Shown here: positions 1 through 10,715 of the stretch, one piece after another
How the letters are laid out: each line of letters opens with the position of its first letter
Numbering within the stretch: position 1 is the stretch's first letter
NCBI RefSeq assembly: GCF_034702125.1
Contig: NC_085862.1
Location: forward strand, 18,338,891-18,402,890
From: Engraulis encrasicolus
Lineage: Eukaryota; Chordata; Actinopteri; Clupeiformes; Engraulidae
Length of the DNA: 64,000 nt
Direction of reading: 5' to 3'
Position numbers and translations under genes: made by a program
Notes under the pieces: model-generated
What the model saw: the letters and a program-made list of their open reading frames with translations, nothing else
The model's database searches: none
What the model was told of the DNA's origin: nothing

Positions 1-557
1 CGCATGTGCAACACGATTCGTGGAGTAGTCGCCCTTCAGTTTGCTAAAGGCTTGTTTCGCTGAAAGGCTGTCTGTACTCTGTAACATTTGTTTTGTTCGA
101 GTAGCCGAGGTTATATGGCATTTTTCGTGGTTTATTGATACACCACGTAATGTTATAACTGTAGTGTGTGCCGGGAAAGAAACGAAAGGCCAACTAGTAT
201 CACGTGGAACATTAAAACAGGCCAACACCTCTTTGCTGGTGGTTGAAATTTGGAAGGCGACATTGGCTGGACAAGTGGTGTCGTAGCTCAGCGAGTTAAT
301 TCTGTAAAAAAAAAATGTTTTGGCATAGCGATGTGGCAGGTTCGCGTCCCCGAGGGGGACGAGTTGTGTTATCATACTTCTGCCACATTCCTAACATTAT
401 AATGTTGCCGGTGGTGTATGGAAAATATCTAGACCAGAGTCATTTCCTTGGGTTAATTAAAGTTAAAGACTAACGACACATGACGTGGCCGTCTGTCAAA
501 GATAGCCTTTTTAATTCTGAAAGACGATGTAGGCATAGGCCTACATAAGAAAAGAAT
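1..557. other. Left-edge stretch without a recognised gene
   Basis: No convincing coding frame is seen. Positions 331-372 (around GTTCGCGTCCCCGAGGG) recur in reverse orientation near 6978-7020, so this edge carries a dispersed repeat. The GGTTCGCGTCCC core looks like a tRNA T-arm, but no complete cloverleaf can be drawn around it. Confidence 0.5.
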
Positions 558-2237
558 AATAACTAGAAATGCATTCTCACAGAAAATGCTGGAAGCGGGC
601 TTGCCTTTTGGGGCAGAGATGAAACAAAGTACTATTGAGAAAACAAAGCTAAATGAAATCTTGGAAAAACTCCATCCACCCAGTCAGAAGTTATGGGCCA
701 AACAATTCAGCCATCTTGGATTCAGCCATCTTGAAAGTGTTGTAGCTCTGCGTTTTGGGGATATACTAAATGACATACATGGTATTTTAAGTTGGCTAAG
801 GAACACTGCATATGATATAATTTTGAAAATCAACATGGCTTCGACTGGGGTTCGAACCTCCAACCCCCATATCCCTAATTCAGCACATTTGCCATTCATA
901 CTAAATGACATACATGGCATTTTAAGTTGGCCAAGGAACACTGCATATGATATAATTTTGAAAATCAACATGGCTTCGACTGGGATTCGAACCCCCAACC
1001 TCCATATCTGTAATTCAGCACATTTGCCATGCATACTAAATGACATACATGGCATTTTAAGTTGGCCAAGGAACACTGCATATGACATAATTTTGAAAAT
1101 CAACATGGCTTTGACTGGGGTTCGAACCCCCAACCTCAATATCTGTAATTCAGCACATTTGCCATCCATACTAAATGACATACATGGCATTTTAAGTCGG
1201 CCAAGGAACGCTGCATATGATATAATTTAGAAAATCAACATGGCTTTGACTGGGGTTCGAACCCCCAACCTCAATATCTGTAATTCAGCACATTTGCCAT
1301 CCATACTAAATGACATACATGGCATTTTAAGTTGGCCAAGGAACACTGCATATGATATAATTTAGAAAATCAACATGGCTTTGACTGGGGTTCGAACCCC
1401 CAACCTCAATATCTGTAATTCAGCACATTTGCCATCGATACTAAATGACATACATGGTATTTTAACTTGGCTAAGGAACACTGCATATGATATCATTTTG
1501 AAAATCAGCATCGCTTCAAGTGGGATTCGAACTCTCAACCTCCATATCTCTAATCCAGCACATTTGCCATTGACAATAAATGACATACATGGCATTTTAA
1601 GTTGGCCAAGGAACACTGCATATGATATAATTTTGAAAATCAACATGGCTTCGGGTGGGGTTTGAACCCTCAACCTCCATATCTCTAATCCAGCAGCATG
1701 CATTCCCATTATGCCAAGCAGCTAGCTGTCATGCACAGTCCAGCAAGACTATATCACATTGCATTGAAGAGCTGAACAATAGACTTCTAGAATGGCTGCT
1801 CACACCTGCTCGTTAAGAATAGAATCTTGAGACAGTGGCAGTTAAGATGGAACACTTCATTGGGAGCACCTGTTCTGATACTAACTGACAGTTAGTATTG
1901 AGCCTTAAAAAGGGGAGAGAATGAGAATGAGTTTTTTGTCTTTACAACATCGTTGTAAAAAAACTAAAAGGAGTTGGCACGTGTCCTTTTCACAGACCGG
2001 AGTCATGCTTGTGATCTCTCTAACAGTCTTTGAATGAAGTTTATAGGTTAAAGGGTTCAGGCACAAATGGACCTCCGTGTGGGACATGCGCTGATCTCTT
2101 GAAAAATGCATTTTTGGAAAGACTGGGATTCCCCATAGACCCAGGCCTGTTTTTTTTACAAACCTGCCATTTAAAAAGTATTGGGAGTTGGGAGATGAAA
2201 CTTTGACAATTTGGAGACATCCCATAGAACTCGCTAA
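558..2237. repeat. Tandem segmental duplication, unit 1
   Basis: This block is nearly identical to 4703-6527. It starts with the same head (AACTAGAAATGCATTCTCAC), runs through the 135-bp satellite and a shared unique tail, and ends at CTCGCTAA. The unit resumes at 4395 after a transposon and continues to about 4702, where copy 2 begins. An open frame at 586-760 is conserved between the copies but matches no family I know. A minus-strand frame of about 106 codons at 1905-2225 is also shared, which recent duplication alone would explain. Confidence 0.85.
765..1700. repeat. 135-bp satellite array 1 (about 7 units)
   Basis: The landmark TGACATACAT recurs at 771, 906, 1041, 1176, 1311, 1446 and 1581, exactly 135 bp apart. 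The period is 45 codons, so long frames stay open on both strands; these are repeat by-products and are not annotated as genes. Most units carry GGGGTTCGAACCCC or a close variant. This is a palindrome containing the RNA polymerase III B-box core GGTTCGANNCC, so the unit may be partly tRNA-derived (inference). Confidence 0.9.
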
Positions 2238-4394
2238 GGGACTGTTCGTAATTTACCGGGGGGGGAGGGCTGGTGCGTAGGGGGGGAGGGCCATGATGAA
2301 AAAAATGAGGTGGAGGGGAGGGCCATGGCAAAAAAAATCGGAGTTAGGGGGAGGGCCATGGGGAAAAAAACGAATTTATTTTATTTTCATTTATTTTTTA
2401 AAATAATAATTAAAAAATGCTCTGAAACACATCGCAAAGCGATGCAAGGTCCCGGGTGCATATAGCACTGAAGCGTGTATCTGTAATCAAAAAACTCTCA
2501 GGTGCAGCTACTGTAGATTGCCCGCGCTGACTCTCTTTCACTGTAGGATTGCTAGTGCTACGGAGGAACATTGAGCATCATAGAAAATGCCCGTGAGCAA
2601 ATATCAAACTAGCAAATATCAAACTATGGGCTAAACAGTTTGGGAAGTTTTGACAACGAATTGGATGGGCATTTCCAGATGAATTTTGGAGAGGTGTTGT
2701 CAACTGGTGGTCAGTATGGTCAGCCTCTGGTAAGTCATGATTTTATTTAGCCTATTGGCACCGCCGTGTGCTTTACATCTGTGTTCAATGGTCGCATAGC
2801 ACTGCCGAGAGAGACGTTTGTTTTGTTTAGCTTGTGGTGTCTGTCAAGGTAGTAATAAAAGTGGTATTAACAGCGATATGTTGGCTTGGGCATGCATCAA
2901 CATACACGGTCTTAAACCCATTGGAGGAGCTAACTTGTTGTGAAGAGAAGTTTTATCACTTTGGTGATCAAAAACGGACCAACTAAGCAAGGAATTAGGT
3001 GAATTTAAAGTGCGACGGAAGAAGGGAATGTCACCAAAATTGTGCATCGTGTCGGGTAAGAAGTGACTTTTGTTTCTTGCGGTGGAGATTGGATTCGTAG
3101 TAGCACATTGGTAGGCTAGGTCTTGCCTATTGCTGGTGAAGTCTATCTTAGCATCGGAGTTGGCTATGGGGTGAATCTATAGCACAGCCGATGGTGTGTG
3201 TGGCTTGTCTATCATAATTGCCAAAGTTGAATTGCCGCGGTGTGAAATGGCTGTGCTATTGTTAGATGTTTTGGACTTTTGTAGTGGTGGCGATTTGTTC
3301 CTTTTGCCTCTTGCTGCTGATTTGACCACCGTTTAGCGGCACCTTTTAGTGCGTCTTAAATATGGGCAACGTCAAATGCAAACTAAAGGTGGCTTTCACA
3401 CTCTCCCTGTATCAATAGCCAGCAATGGCACCAGCTGCTTTGGCGCTTAACTTACTTCTCTCGCCGATCACAGCACAAACTATTTGGCCGTCAGAGTGTG
3501 ATCACATTCGGGAAGCAGTAGGCCTATGCCTGTCTGTGTGTGCGTGCGTGCTTTTGTGCGCGGGTGGGGAGACAGGGGTCCTGATCGTATGCATCTTGAG
3601 ATATACACAGTCGCAATTGCAAGAAAATCTAAATTGTTTGAAAGCCCGGTCACCTCTCACAAGTGCATCGCATAGCCTATTCATGCATTTCTACTAATTT
3701 CACACATTGTAGGCCTAGACTGCCTATGGAGAAGAGAGAAACTGTCACGGCAGCGCGATTTGCTCTTGAACACGCCCTCACCTCCACATTAGGTGCGCGT
3801 TTCCCTTCCACAAGAAGAACTTAATAATTTTGAAGTGAAATGTTAAACAAAAAAAGGTAAAATTTAGTCATCCTTGGTTAGGCTACATAAAACATGAAGA
3901 AGTTAGTCAGATGGGATTCGCCATTCTTCATCCTAAAATTGATTAGAATGCAGGAAATTGCATCTAAAAAAAAACATTTTTTTTTTGGGAGAGGACTCCC
4001 AGACCCTCCGCTGACCACAGCACCCCCTGGTCAAAATGAGTTCCTGCGTCCCTGCAATTTGTCTTGGTGACAGTGGAGTTAGGCATCCCATGCAGCCGCA
4101 GAGGTAGATTCTAGCGGCTTCTCATAGGTATCCACTGATATCGATAGCACATAATAGTGCAGACAACCGCCCTTGATGTAGGCTACTCTGACTGTTGTCA
4201 TGATGGTTGTTCATCTACCAATTTTACATATTACATTTTTGTACCTGTAGGGGGAGGGCCATGGGAAAACAAAATTGAAGTGGGGGGAGGGCCATGGGGA
4301 AAAAATTGAGGTGGAGGGGGGGGCCATGATTTTTTTTTTTGACCGGACTTCCAGCGCACCAGCCCTCCCCCCCCGGTAAATAACGTACAGTCCC
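2238..4394. mobile_element. Non-autonomous PIF/Harbinger-like DNA transposon (2157 bp)
   Basis: The element starts GGGACTGTTCGTAATTTACC and its right end reads as the inverse (GGGACTGTACGTTATTTACC). It is flanked by TAA at 2235-2237 and 4395-4397. The second copy of the duplicated unit has the empty site at about 6522-6527 (CTCGCTAACAACG), which proves insertion with a 3-bp target duplication. Such TWA sites are typical of PIF/Harbinger. Subterminal repeats GGGGGAGGGCCATGG followed by A-runs lie inside both ends. No transposase frame is seen. Confidence 0.85.
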
Positions 4395-4702
4395 TAACAA
4401 CGCGCCAACTAAACTTCTAGGTGAAAGTGTTGATGTTTTATGACCGAAAAAGCCTCCTACACTCTAATCTTTAGAGTGGCGGAACTTTGGTTCATGGAGG
4501 TTCCACCACTGTTTTCAATGGGGACCCAGGCTTTAACAAAATCGCCAAAAACGGGAAAACGACAAGAGACACGGAGAAGCCTATAACTATACGCAATCTC
4601 CAAGCCGAGCCGGTCGTTTTAGTGTTTGAACGGTGTCTCTATCTCGAAAGGCCTAGGAGGAGATCCATTTTCTATTTTTACTGCCCCTGCACAAGACCAA
4701 GC

Positions 4703-6830
4703 TATAATAACTAGAAATGCATTCTCACAGAAAATGCTGGAAGCGGGCTTGCCTTTTGGGGCAGAGATGAAACAAAGTACTATTGAGAAAACAAAGCTAA
4801 AAGAAATCTTGGAAAAACTCCATCCACCCAGTCAGAAGTTATGGGCCAAACAATTCAGCCATCTTGGATTCAGCCATCTTGAAAGTGTTGTAGCTCTGCG
4901 TTTTGGGAATATACTAAATGACATACATGGTATTTTAAGTTGGCTAAGGAACACTGCATATGATATAATTTTGAAAATCAACATGGCTTCGAGCGGGATT
5001 AGAACTCACAACCTCCATATCTGTAATCCAACCCCTTTGCCATTGATATTAAATGACATACAATACATGATATTTGAAGTTGGCTAAGGAACACTGCATA
5101 TGATATCATTTTGAAAATCAACATGGCTTCGACTGGGGTTCGAACCTCCAACCCCCATATCCCTAATTCAGCACATTTGCCATTCATACTAAATGACATA
5201 CATGGCATTTTAAATTGGCCAAGGAACACTGCATATGATATAATTTTGAAAATCAACATGGCTTCGACTGGATTCGAACCCCCAACATCCATATCTGTAA
5301 TTCAGCACATTTGCCATGCATACTAAATGACATACATGGCATTTTAAGTTGGCCAAGGAACACTGCATATGATATAATTTTGAAAATCAACATGGCTTTG
5401 ACTGGGGTTCGAACCCCCAACCTCAATATCTGTAATTCAGCACATTTGCCATCGATACTAAATGACATACATGGCATTTTAAGTTGGCCAAGGAACACTG
5501 CATATGATATAATTTTGAAAATCAACATGGCTTTGACTGGGGTTCGAACCCCCAACCTCAATATCTGTAATTCAGCACATTTGCCATCCATACTAAATGA
5601 CATACATGGCATTTTAAGTTGGCCAAGGAACACTGCATATGATATAATTTTGAAAATCAACATGGCTTTGACTGGGGTTCGAACCCCCAACCTCAATATC
5701 TGTAATTCAGCACATTTGCTATCGATACTAAATGACATACATGGTATTTTAACTTGGCTAAGGAACACTGCATATGATATAATTTTGAAAATCAGCATCG
5801 CTTCAAGTGGGATTCGAACTCTCAACCTCCATATCTCTAATCCAGCACATTTGCCATTGATAATAAATGACATACATGGCATTTTAAGTTGGCCAAGGAA
5901 CACTGCATATGATATAATTTTGAAAATCAACATGGCTTCGGGTGGGTTTCAAACCCTCAACCTCCATATCTGTAATCCAGCAGCATGCATTCCCATTATG
6001 CCAAGCAGCTAGCTGTCATGCACAGTCCAGCAAGACTATATCACATTGCATTGAAGAGCTGAACAATAGACTTCTAGAATGGCTGCTCACACCTGCTCGT
6101 TAAGAATAGAATCTTGAGACAGTGGCAGTTAAGATGGAACACTTCATTGGGAGCACCTGTTCTGATACTAACTGACAGTTAGTATTGAGCCTTAAACAGT
6201 GGATAGAATGAGAATGACTTTTTTGTCTTTACAACATCGTTGTAAAAAAACTAAAAGGAGTTGGCACGTGTCCTTTTCACAGATCGGAGTCATGCTTGTG
6301 ATCTCTCTAACAGTCTTTGAATGAAGTTTATAGGTTAAAGGGTTCAGGCACAAATGGACCTCCGTGTGGGACATGCGCTGATCTCTTGAAAAATGCATTT
6401 TTGGAAAGACTGGGATTCTCCATAGACCTAGGCCTGTTTTTTTTACAAACCTGCCATTTAAAAAGTATTGGGAGTTGGGAGATGAAACTTTGACAATTTG
6501 GAGACATCCCATAGAGCTCGCTAACAACGCGCCAACTAAACTTCTAGGTGAAAGTGTTGATGTTTTATGACCGAAAAAGCCTCCTACACTCTAATCTTTA
6601 GAGTGGCGGAATTTTGGTTCATGGAGGTTCCACCACTGTTTTCAATGGGGACCCAGGCTTTAACAAAATCGCCAAAAACGGGAAAACGACAAGAGACACG
6701 GAGAAGCCTATAACTATACGCGATCTCCAAGCCGAGCCGGTCGTTTTAGTGTTTGAACGGTGTCTCTATCTCGAAAGGCCTAGGAGGAGATCCATTTTCT
6801 ATTTTACTGCTGCCCTGCACAAGACCAATA
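4703..6830. repeat. Tandem segmental duplication, unit 2
   Basis: This is the second copy of the unit. It runs from the common head at about 4703 through satellite array 2 and the unique tail, then into the segment at 6528-6830 that repeats 4398-4702 (around TTCATGGAGGTTCCACCACT). Unlike unit 1 it has no insertion at CTCGCTAACAACG. It differs from unit 1 by scattered substitutions and one extra or rearranged satellite unit. Confidence 0.85.
4913..5990. repeat. 135-bp satellite array 2 (about 8 units)
   Basis: Landmark TGACATACA positions are 4919, 5053, 5194, 5328, 5463, 5598, 5733 and 5868. Spacings are 134, 141, 134, then 135 bp repeatedly. The second unit is the most degenerate and carries a small internal duplication. 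Open frames of 233 codons (+) and 226 codons (-) lie here only because 135 is a multiple of three. Confidence 0.9.
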
Positions 6831-6864
6831 ATAAAAGAAACAGGACTTAGAGATTACTATAATC

Positions 6865-6918
6865 GGGCCTTGCTCTGCAAGGGCCATGCTCTGCATGGTC
6901 CTTGCTCCGCAAGCCCGC
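6865..6918. repeat. Three consecutive mini-hairpins
   Basis: Three short palindromic stems follow each other: CCTTG-CTCTG-CAAGG, CCATG-CTCTG-CATGG and CTTG-CTCCG-CAAG. They share a CTCTG or CTCCG loop but differ in stem sequence, with compensating changes on both arms. An AT-rich (TAA)n stretch follows. The role is unknown. Confidence 0.6.
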
Positions 6919-7463
6919 TTAATAATAATAAAAACACATTGTGTGCAGTGCAAGCTTGCTATCTCAGTTGCCAAAGTAACACAACTCCCCCTCGGGGACG
7001 CGAACTTGCCACATCGTCCACTTCATCGCGTGTGACGTCGACACTGTCGCCTTCACGGGCTCGGGACCTCTCGAGACAGCTGACGACACTGCTCACATGA
7101 CAATCGAGTTCTGGAGTTTGGCGCATGAACGCCACTGATCCCGGAACAATCGGAAATTATGTGTGTTTTGTTTTGGTTCTCTTTTCTTTTTTTCGCCTCC
7201 ACACCCACGACATGTCATTTTAGCTGAAGTAAGCTAAATTAAACAGTCAGAGACCAGCATTGCTGAAACATATGAATCTGAAATAAAATGACATCAACTG
7301 GTGTTGTTGATAGTGATTACAAGACGATATTTTAGCTTTTATGATACTGTTTACATGTCAGTTGCATGCATGGGCGCCATGTTGATGATGCGTGTGTCGT
7401 CACACAAAACACAAGCTCGGGAACTCGTTGTTCTATACTTCCGCCAGAGATCAACCTCGATAA
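6919..7463. other. Intergenic stretch without a gene
   Basis: It contains the inverse copy of the left-edge repeat at about 6978-7020 and otherwise low-information sequence up to the retrotransposon target site. No supported coding frame. Confidence 0.5.
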
Positions 7464-7468
7464 TTATC

Positions 7469-7527
7469 TGTAAATAATCCAAATGTCCACACAAGGATTC
7501 CTCAAAGGATTATTATATTATAAAAGA
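7469..7527 (-). repeat. Truncated 3' LTR fragment
   Basis: These 59 bp are identical to 10359-10417, the inner end of the complete LTR, and abut the TTATC target duplication. The remaining 156 bp of the LTR are absent and are replaced by inverted pol sequence. Confidence 0.85.
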
Positions 7528-8272
7528 GTTCTATGACGTGAGCAGACCAACTGCCGTCTCAGCTGATGCCAGCAGCTATGGCATTGGCGGTGTACTGCTT
7601 CAGCTCCACGACAACGACTGGAAACCAGTGGCGTACTGTTCTAGGAGACTCACCGATGCGGAGACCAGGTACGCACAAATAGAAAAAGAGTGCCTGGCGA
7701 GTGTGTGGGCGTGTGAGAGATTCGAAAAGTACCTGTATGGTCTGGAGGACTTTAAGCTTGTGACAGACCACAAACCCCTCGTTCCCCTCATGAACAAGAA
7801 AGATCTGGACAATGTGCCTATACGGTGTCAAAGACTACTCATGAGGCTCATGCGATTCAAACCAACAGCTGAATACGCACCAGGAAAGACACTGACTGTG
7901 GCTGACACACTGTCACGCAGTCCACTACCGTGCCAGCAGGAGGAGAGTGACACTCACAACGAGGTGGCGTGCTACATAGCCGCCATCATGGAGACCATGC
8001 CAGCTACACCAACGAGGCTGGAGGCCATCAGAGTAGCCACGGCGGCCGACCCCAATCTACAGCTGGTGTTGCGGTACATCAGAGCAGGGTGGCCAGAGTA
8101 CATTGGGAATGTACCAACAGCAGTACGTGAGTACTTTCCATTCAAAAATGAACTGTCTGAATTCAATGGCATTGTCACCAGGGGCAGCCGAATGGTGATT
8201 CCAGACACGCTGAGAGAGGACACACTGGACCGCATTCACCATGGGCGCCAGGGACTAACCAAATGCAGAGAA
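7528..8272 (+). pseudogene. Ty3/gypsy RNase H and integrase N-terminal fragment (inverted)
   Basis: The plus-strand frame (open 7538-8353) reads as Ty3/gypsy RNase H: SADASSYGIGGVL near its start, then YAQIEKECLA and VTDHKPLVPL. It continues to a tether (APGKTLTVADTLSR) and the first part of the integrase zinc-binding domain (IHHGRQGLTKCRE). After about 8272 the sequence runs into the opposite-strand RT region and similarity ends, so the DDE core is missing. Short inverted matches (AGTTCT near 7527, AGAACT near 8270) sit at the two breakpoints. It cannot encode a working polyprotein. Confidence 0.85.
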
Positions 8273-10174
8273 CTTCAGCACTGGAGATGTGGAGAGGCAC
8301 TCTTTGATCGTGCGAAATGCCTCCTGCTGGGCATGGTCCCATACCCAGGCTGACTTGGACTTCAGCAGTGCGTACAGTGGCTGGCCTATTGTGGAGAGGT
8401 TGGGAATGAATTTCCCCAGGTAGTTGAACATACCCAGCACTCGTCTCTCTCGCTCTTCGATGTTGTGTGGTGCTGGTAGCTCTCTGATGGCTTTTACCTT
8501 GTCAGGGTCTGGTCTCACCCCTGACTCGTCGATGACCTGGCCCAGGAACTGAAGAGTGTTCTGCCTGAACTTGCACTTCTCCTTGTTGAGCTTGAGGCCG
8601 GCCGACTCGATCCGCTCGAGCACTTTGTTGAGGCGCTGGTCGTGCTGTTCTGCTGTCTGTCCGTACACATCGTCCATGAACAGCGCCACGCCGTCGAGGT
8701 CTTGTAGAGTCTCCGCCATCTTGCGCTGGAAGATCTCAGGAGCGCTGGTGATGCCAAACGGGAGCCTTTTGAAAGCGTACCTCCCGAATGGTGTGAGGAA
8801 GGTGGTCAACTTGCTGCTTTCAGGGTGCAGAGGGATCTGCCAGAACCCGGAGGCTGCGTCAAGCGATGTGAATGTCTCCTCTGCAGCAGTCTCTCTCCTC
8901 ACAGCTTCATTCAAGCGCTTTAAGTCCACACAGATACGCACCTTGCCGTTCTTTCTCGGGACAGGCACCATGGGCGCGCACCAGTCTGTTGGCTCGGTCA
9001 CCGCCTCGATGATGTCGTTCTCCTCCATGCGCTTTAGTTCCTCCTGAACTTTGGCCATGAGGGGTAAGGGAACTCGGCGGGCAGCGTGCACGGCGTATGG
9101 CTGAGCGTTCTCCCTGAGCTGGATCTTGACTGGCTCAGTATTGAGAGTCCCATGCTCACCAAACGCCCCGTGAACCTCCTCAATGCGCTTCACCAGTCCC
9201 ATTGTGGTTGCTGTGTCTCTGCTGAGCAGGTTGTTTGCTGTCTGGCCTCGGATGACATACACTGGGAACGAGTAGGGCTTGCCTTTGTACTGGATGTTGG
9301 TGGTGAATTTCCCCAGACAGTCCAACTGACCGCCAGGGCTGTACAGTGTGATGTTGGAGGGCTCTAGTTGTCTCTGGGGAACTAGTCTGCTGAATGTTTC
9401 CACTCCCATGACGTTTGTGTCAGCCCCAGTGTCGATCTTGAATTTAACTGGTGTAGCCCCAATTTTCAACTGCACAGTCCACAATTCATCGGATGTTGTC
9501 GCGTTGGTCACCGCTCCCAGAAAGTACGGTGACACGTCTGTCCTCTCTGTGACTTCCCTCACTGCTTTGCTACTACGGCATTTTCGCTCCCAATGGCCCC
9601 TTTTCCCACAGTTATTACAGGTAGAGTTCTTAGCTGGGCAAGTATCGGGGTTGCCATGTCTCATTTTGCCACATCGGCCACATTTCGGATCGTTTCGTCC
9701 GTTTTCTTTTCGTGGGGGCTGCCATCTTTGATGTTTACCTTTTGTCGTCGCTTTCCCGCGCACTTCTTCCACTGCTACTCTGCCTTCGCCCTGCTGCTGG
9801 TGCACCTGCAATGCCACCTCCTCAGACTGGCGAACAGTTTGTACAGTGTCGGCAAGTGTTAGCTTCGACTCAAGCTGTAGCCTACGAGACAGTTCCTTGT
9901 CAAGTATCCCCAGCACGATACGGTCTCTGATGTGCTCCTCTTTATGAACCCCAAAGTCGCAGTATTCCGACATTTCGTACAGCGCCCTGATAAACATTTC
10001 AGCCTTCTCACCGGGCCGCTGCGACCGTTGGTAAAAGCAAGCGCGCTCGTGAATCACATTCCGTTTGGGGAAGAAGTACTCGTCGTATTTTCCTAATACT
10101 GTATCGTAGTCATCTTCTTCTCCCATCTCGTCGAAAGTGAATGACTTGAAAATGTTTTCAGCCTCAGAGCCCAT
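8255..10174 (-). CDS. Ty3/gypsy gag-protease-reverse transcriptase frame (truncated)
   Basis: One open frame of 639 codons. In order it has a gag-like region (residues about 1-130); two zinc-knuckle motifs (CGRCGKMRHGNPDTC and CNNCGKRGHWERKC, about 160-200); an aspartic protease motif (FKIDTGADTNVMG, about 247); and a reverse transcriptase with VPRKNGKVRICVD, LPFGITSAPEIFQ and the catalytic FMDDV. It ends just after STSPVLKF, where RNase H should start, because the next segment is inverted. The frame is intact, so the insertion is fairly young, but RNase H and integrase are not in line with it. This is a transposable-element gene, not a host gene. Confidence 0.9.
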   Translation of the reverse strand: MGSEAENIFKSFTFDEMGEEDDYDTVLGKYDEYFFPKRNVIHERACFYQRSQRPGEKAEMFIRALYEMSEYCDFGVHKEEHIRDRIVLGILDKELSRRLQLESKLTLADTVQTVRQSEEVALQVHQQQGEGRVAVEEVRGKATTKGKHQRWQPPRKENGRNDPKCGRCGKMRHGNPDTCPAKNSTCNNCGKRGHWERKCRSSKAVREVTERTDVSPYFLGAVTNATTSDELWTVQLKIGATPVKFKIDTGADTNVMGVETFSRLVPQRQLEPSNITLYSPGGQLDCLGKFTTNIQYKGKPYSFPVYVIRGQTANNLLSRDTATTMGLVKRIEEVHGAFGEHGTLNTEPVKIQLRENAQPYAVHAARRVPLPLMAKVQEELKRMEENDIIEAVTEPTDWCAPMVPVPRKNGKVRICVDLKRLNEAVRRETAAEETFTSLDAASGFWQIPLHPESSKLTTFLTPFGRYAFKRLPFGITSAPEIFQRKMAETLQDLDGVALFMDDVYGQTAEQHDQRLNKVLERIESAGLKLNKEKCKFRQNTLQFLGQVIDESGVRPDPDKVKAIRELPAPHNIEERERRVLGMFNYLGKFIPNLSTIGQPLYALLKSKSAWVWDHAQQEAFRTIKECLSTSPVLKFSAFG

Positions 10175-10358
10175 AGCGTATATCAGCGAACTGACCTGAA
10201 CATCTCCATCTTAAGAGATTTGTAGTCGTCCGATAACGTTGGACACACTGACGCCAATCTGCCCATTCATTCGGACAATCAAACTTAAAGTTCTCCGGTG
10301 GGTTAAACTTGGCCATTTTCCGATGGAAACGAGTAGTCCGTCACGACTTCTGACACCA

Positions 10359-10573
10359 TGTAAATAATCCAAATGTCCACACAAGGATTCCTCAAAGGAT
10401 TATTATATTATAAAAGATTCAGAGGGAACACAACAGATACAGCTTACTTCTTGTAGCTTAACTTTCTAACCGCCAGTTATTGACATGCGCACTGGCTGTA
10501 CTCGCGCACTGGCCATAACCTCTTAAAGGTACAGAACACCATTACTGTTTACTATTATAATCACATTATGACA
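10359..10573 (-). repeat. Complete 5' LTR of the Ty3/gypsy element
   Basis: It reads TGTAAATAAT at the left and ATTATGACA at the right, giving TG...CA termini, and is 215 bp. The TTATC duplication follows at 10574. The minus-strand sequence just inside the LTR (10358 downward) begins TGGTGTCAGAAGTCG, in the position of a tRNA primer-binding site. Confidence 0.85.
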
Positions 10574-10689
10574 TTATCGATCTGACATTGCGTCACCAAA
10601 TGATCACTCCCACTTTCCCGAGGTTTTAGGTCGGCTTTCTGGGGATTCTCGACTTTTTGAATGAGCTAACTGTCCCGGAGGCCGGAGCA

Positions 10690-10715
10690 GGTCAGTGGTG
10701 ACGTCACCACTGACC
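10690..10715. promoter_or_regulatory. Perfect 26-bp palindrome centred on a CRE core
   Basis: The half-site GGTCAGTGGTGAC is followed by its exact reverse complement. The centre is TGACGTCA, the consensus cAMP-response element bound by CREB/ATF dimers. No gene start is seen beside it, so a regulatory role is unproven. Confidence 0.45.

Larger units (their letters stand above)
7464..10578 (-). mobile_element. Defective Ty3/gypsy LTR retrotransposon with inverted pol segment
   Basis: The insertion is bounded by a perfect 5-bp duplication TTATC (7464-7468 and 10574-10578). In minus-strand order it has a 215-bp LTR (10573-10359), a primer-binding-site-like stretch starting TGG immediately after the LTR, and a gag-protease-RT frame (10174-8255). 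Then comes a plus-oriented RNase H/integrase segment (7528-about 8272), and finally 59 bp of LTR (7527-7469). The inverted segment resumes pol at about the point where the minus frame stops, so part of pol has been flipped in place. Most of integrase and most of the 3' LTR are missing. Confidence 0.9.

Noticed and set aside
1905..2225. 106-codon minus frame, repeated at 6192-6527
   Set aside because: Conserved only because the whole unit was duplicated; no motif, and the composition looks non-coding.
765..5990. tRNA genes suggested by GGTTCGAACCCC
   Set aside because: Only a T-arm-like palindrome is present; no acceptor, D or anticodon arms fit around it.
5253..6012. Open frames of 233 codons (+) and 226 codons (-)
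   Set aside because: They lie wholly in the 135-bp satellite. The period of 45 codons keeps any frame open, and nothing resembles a protein family.
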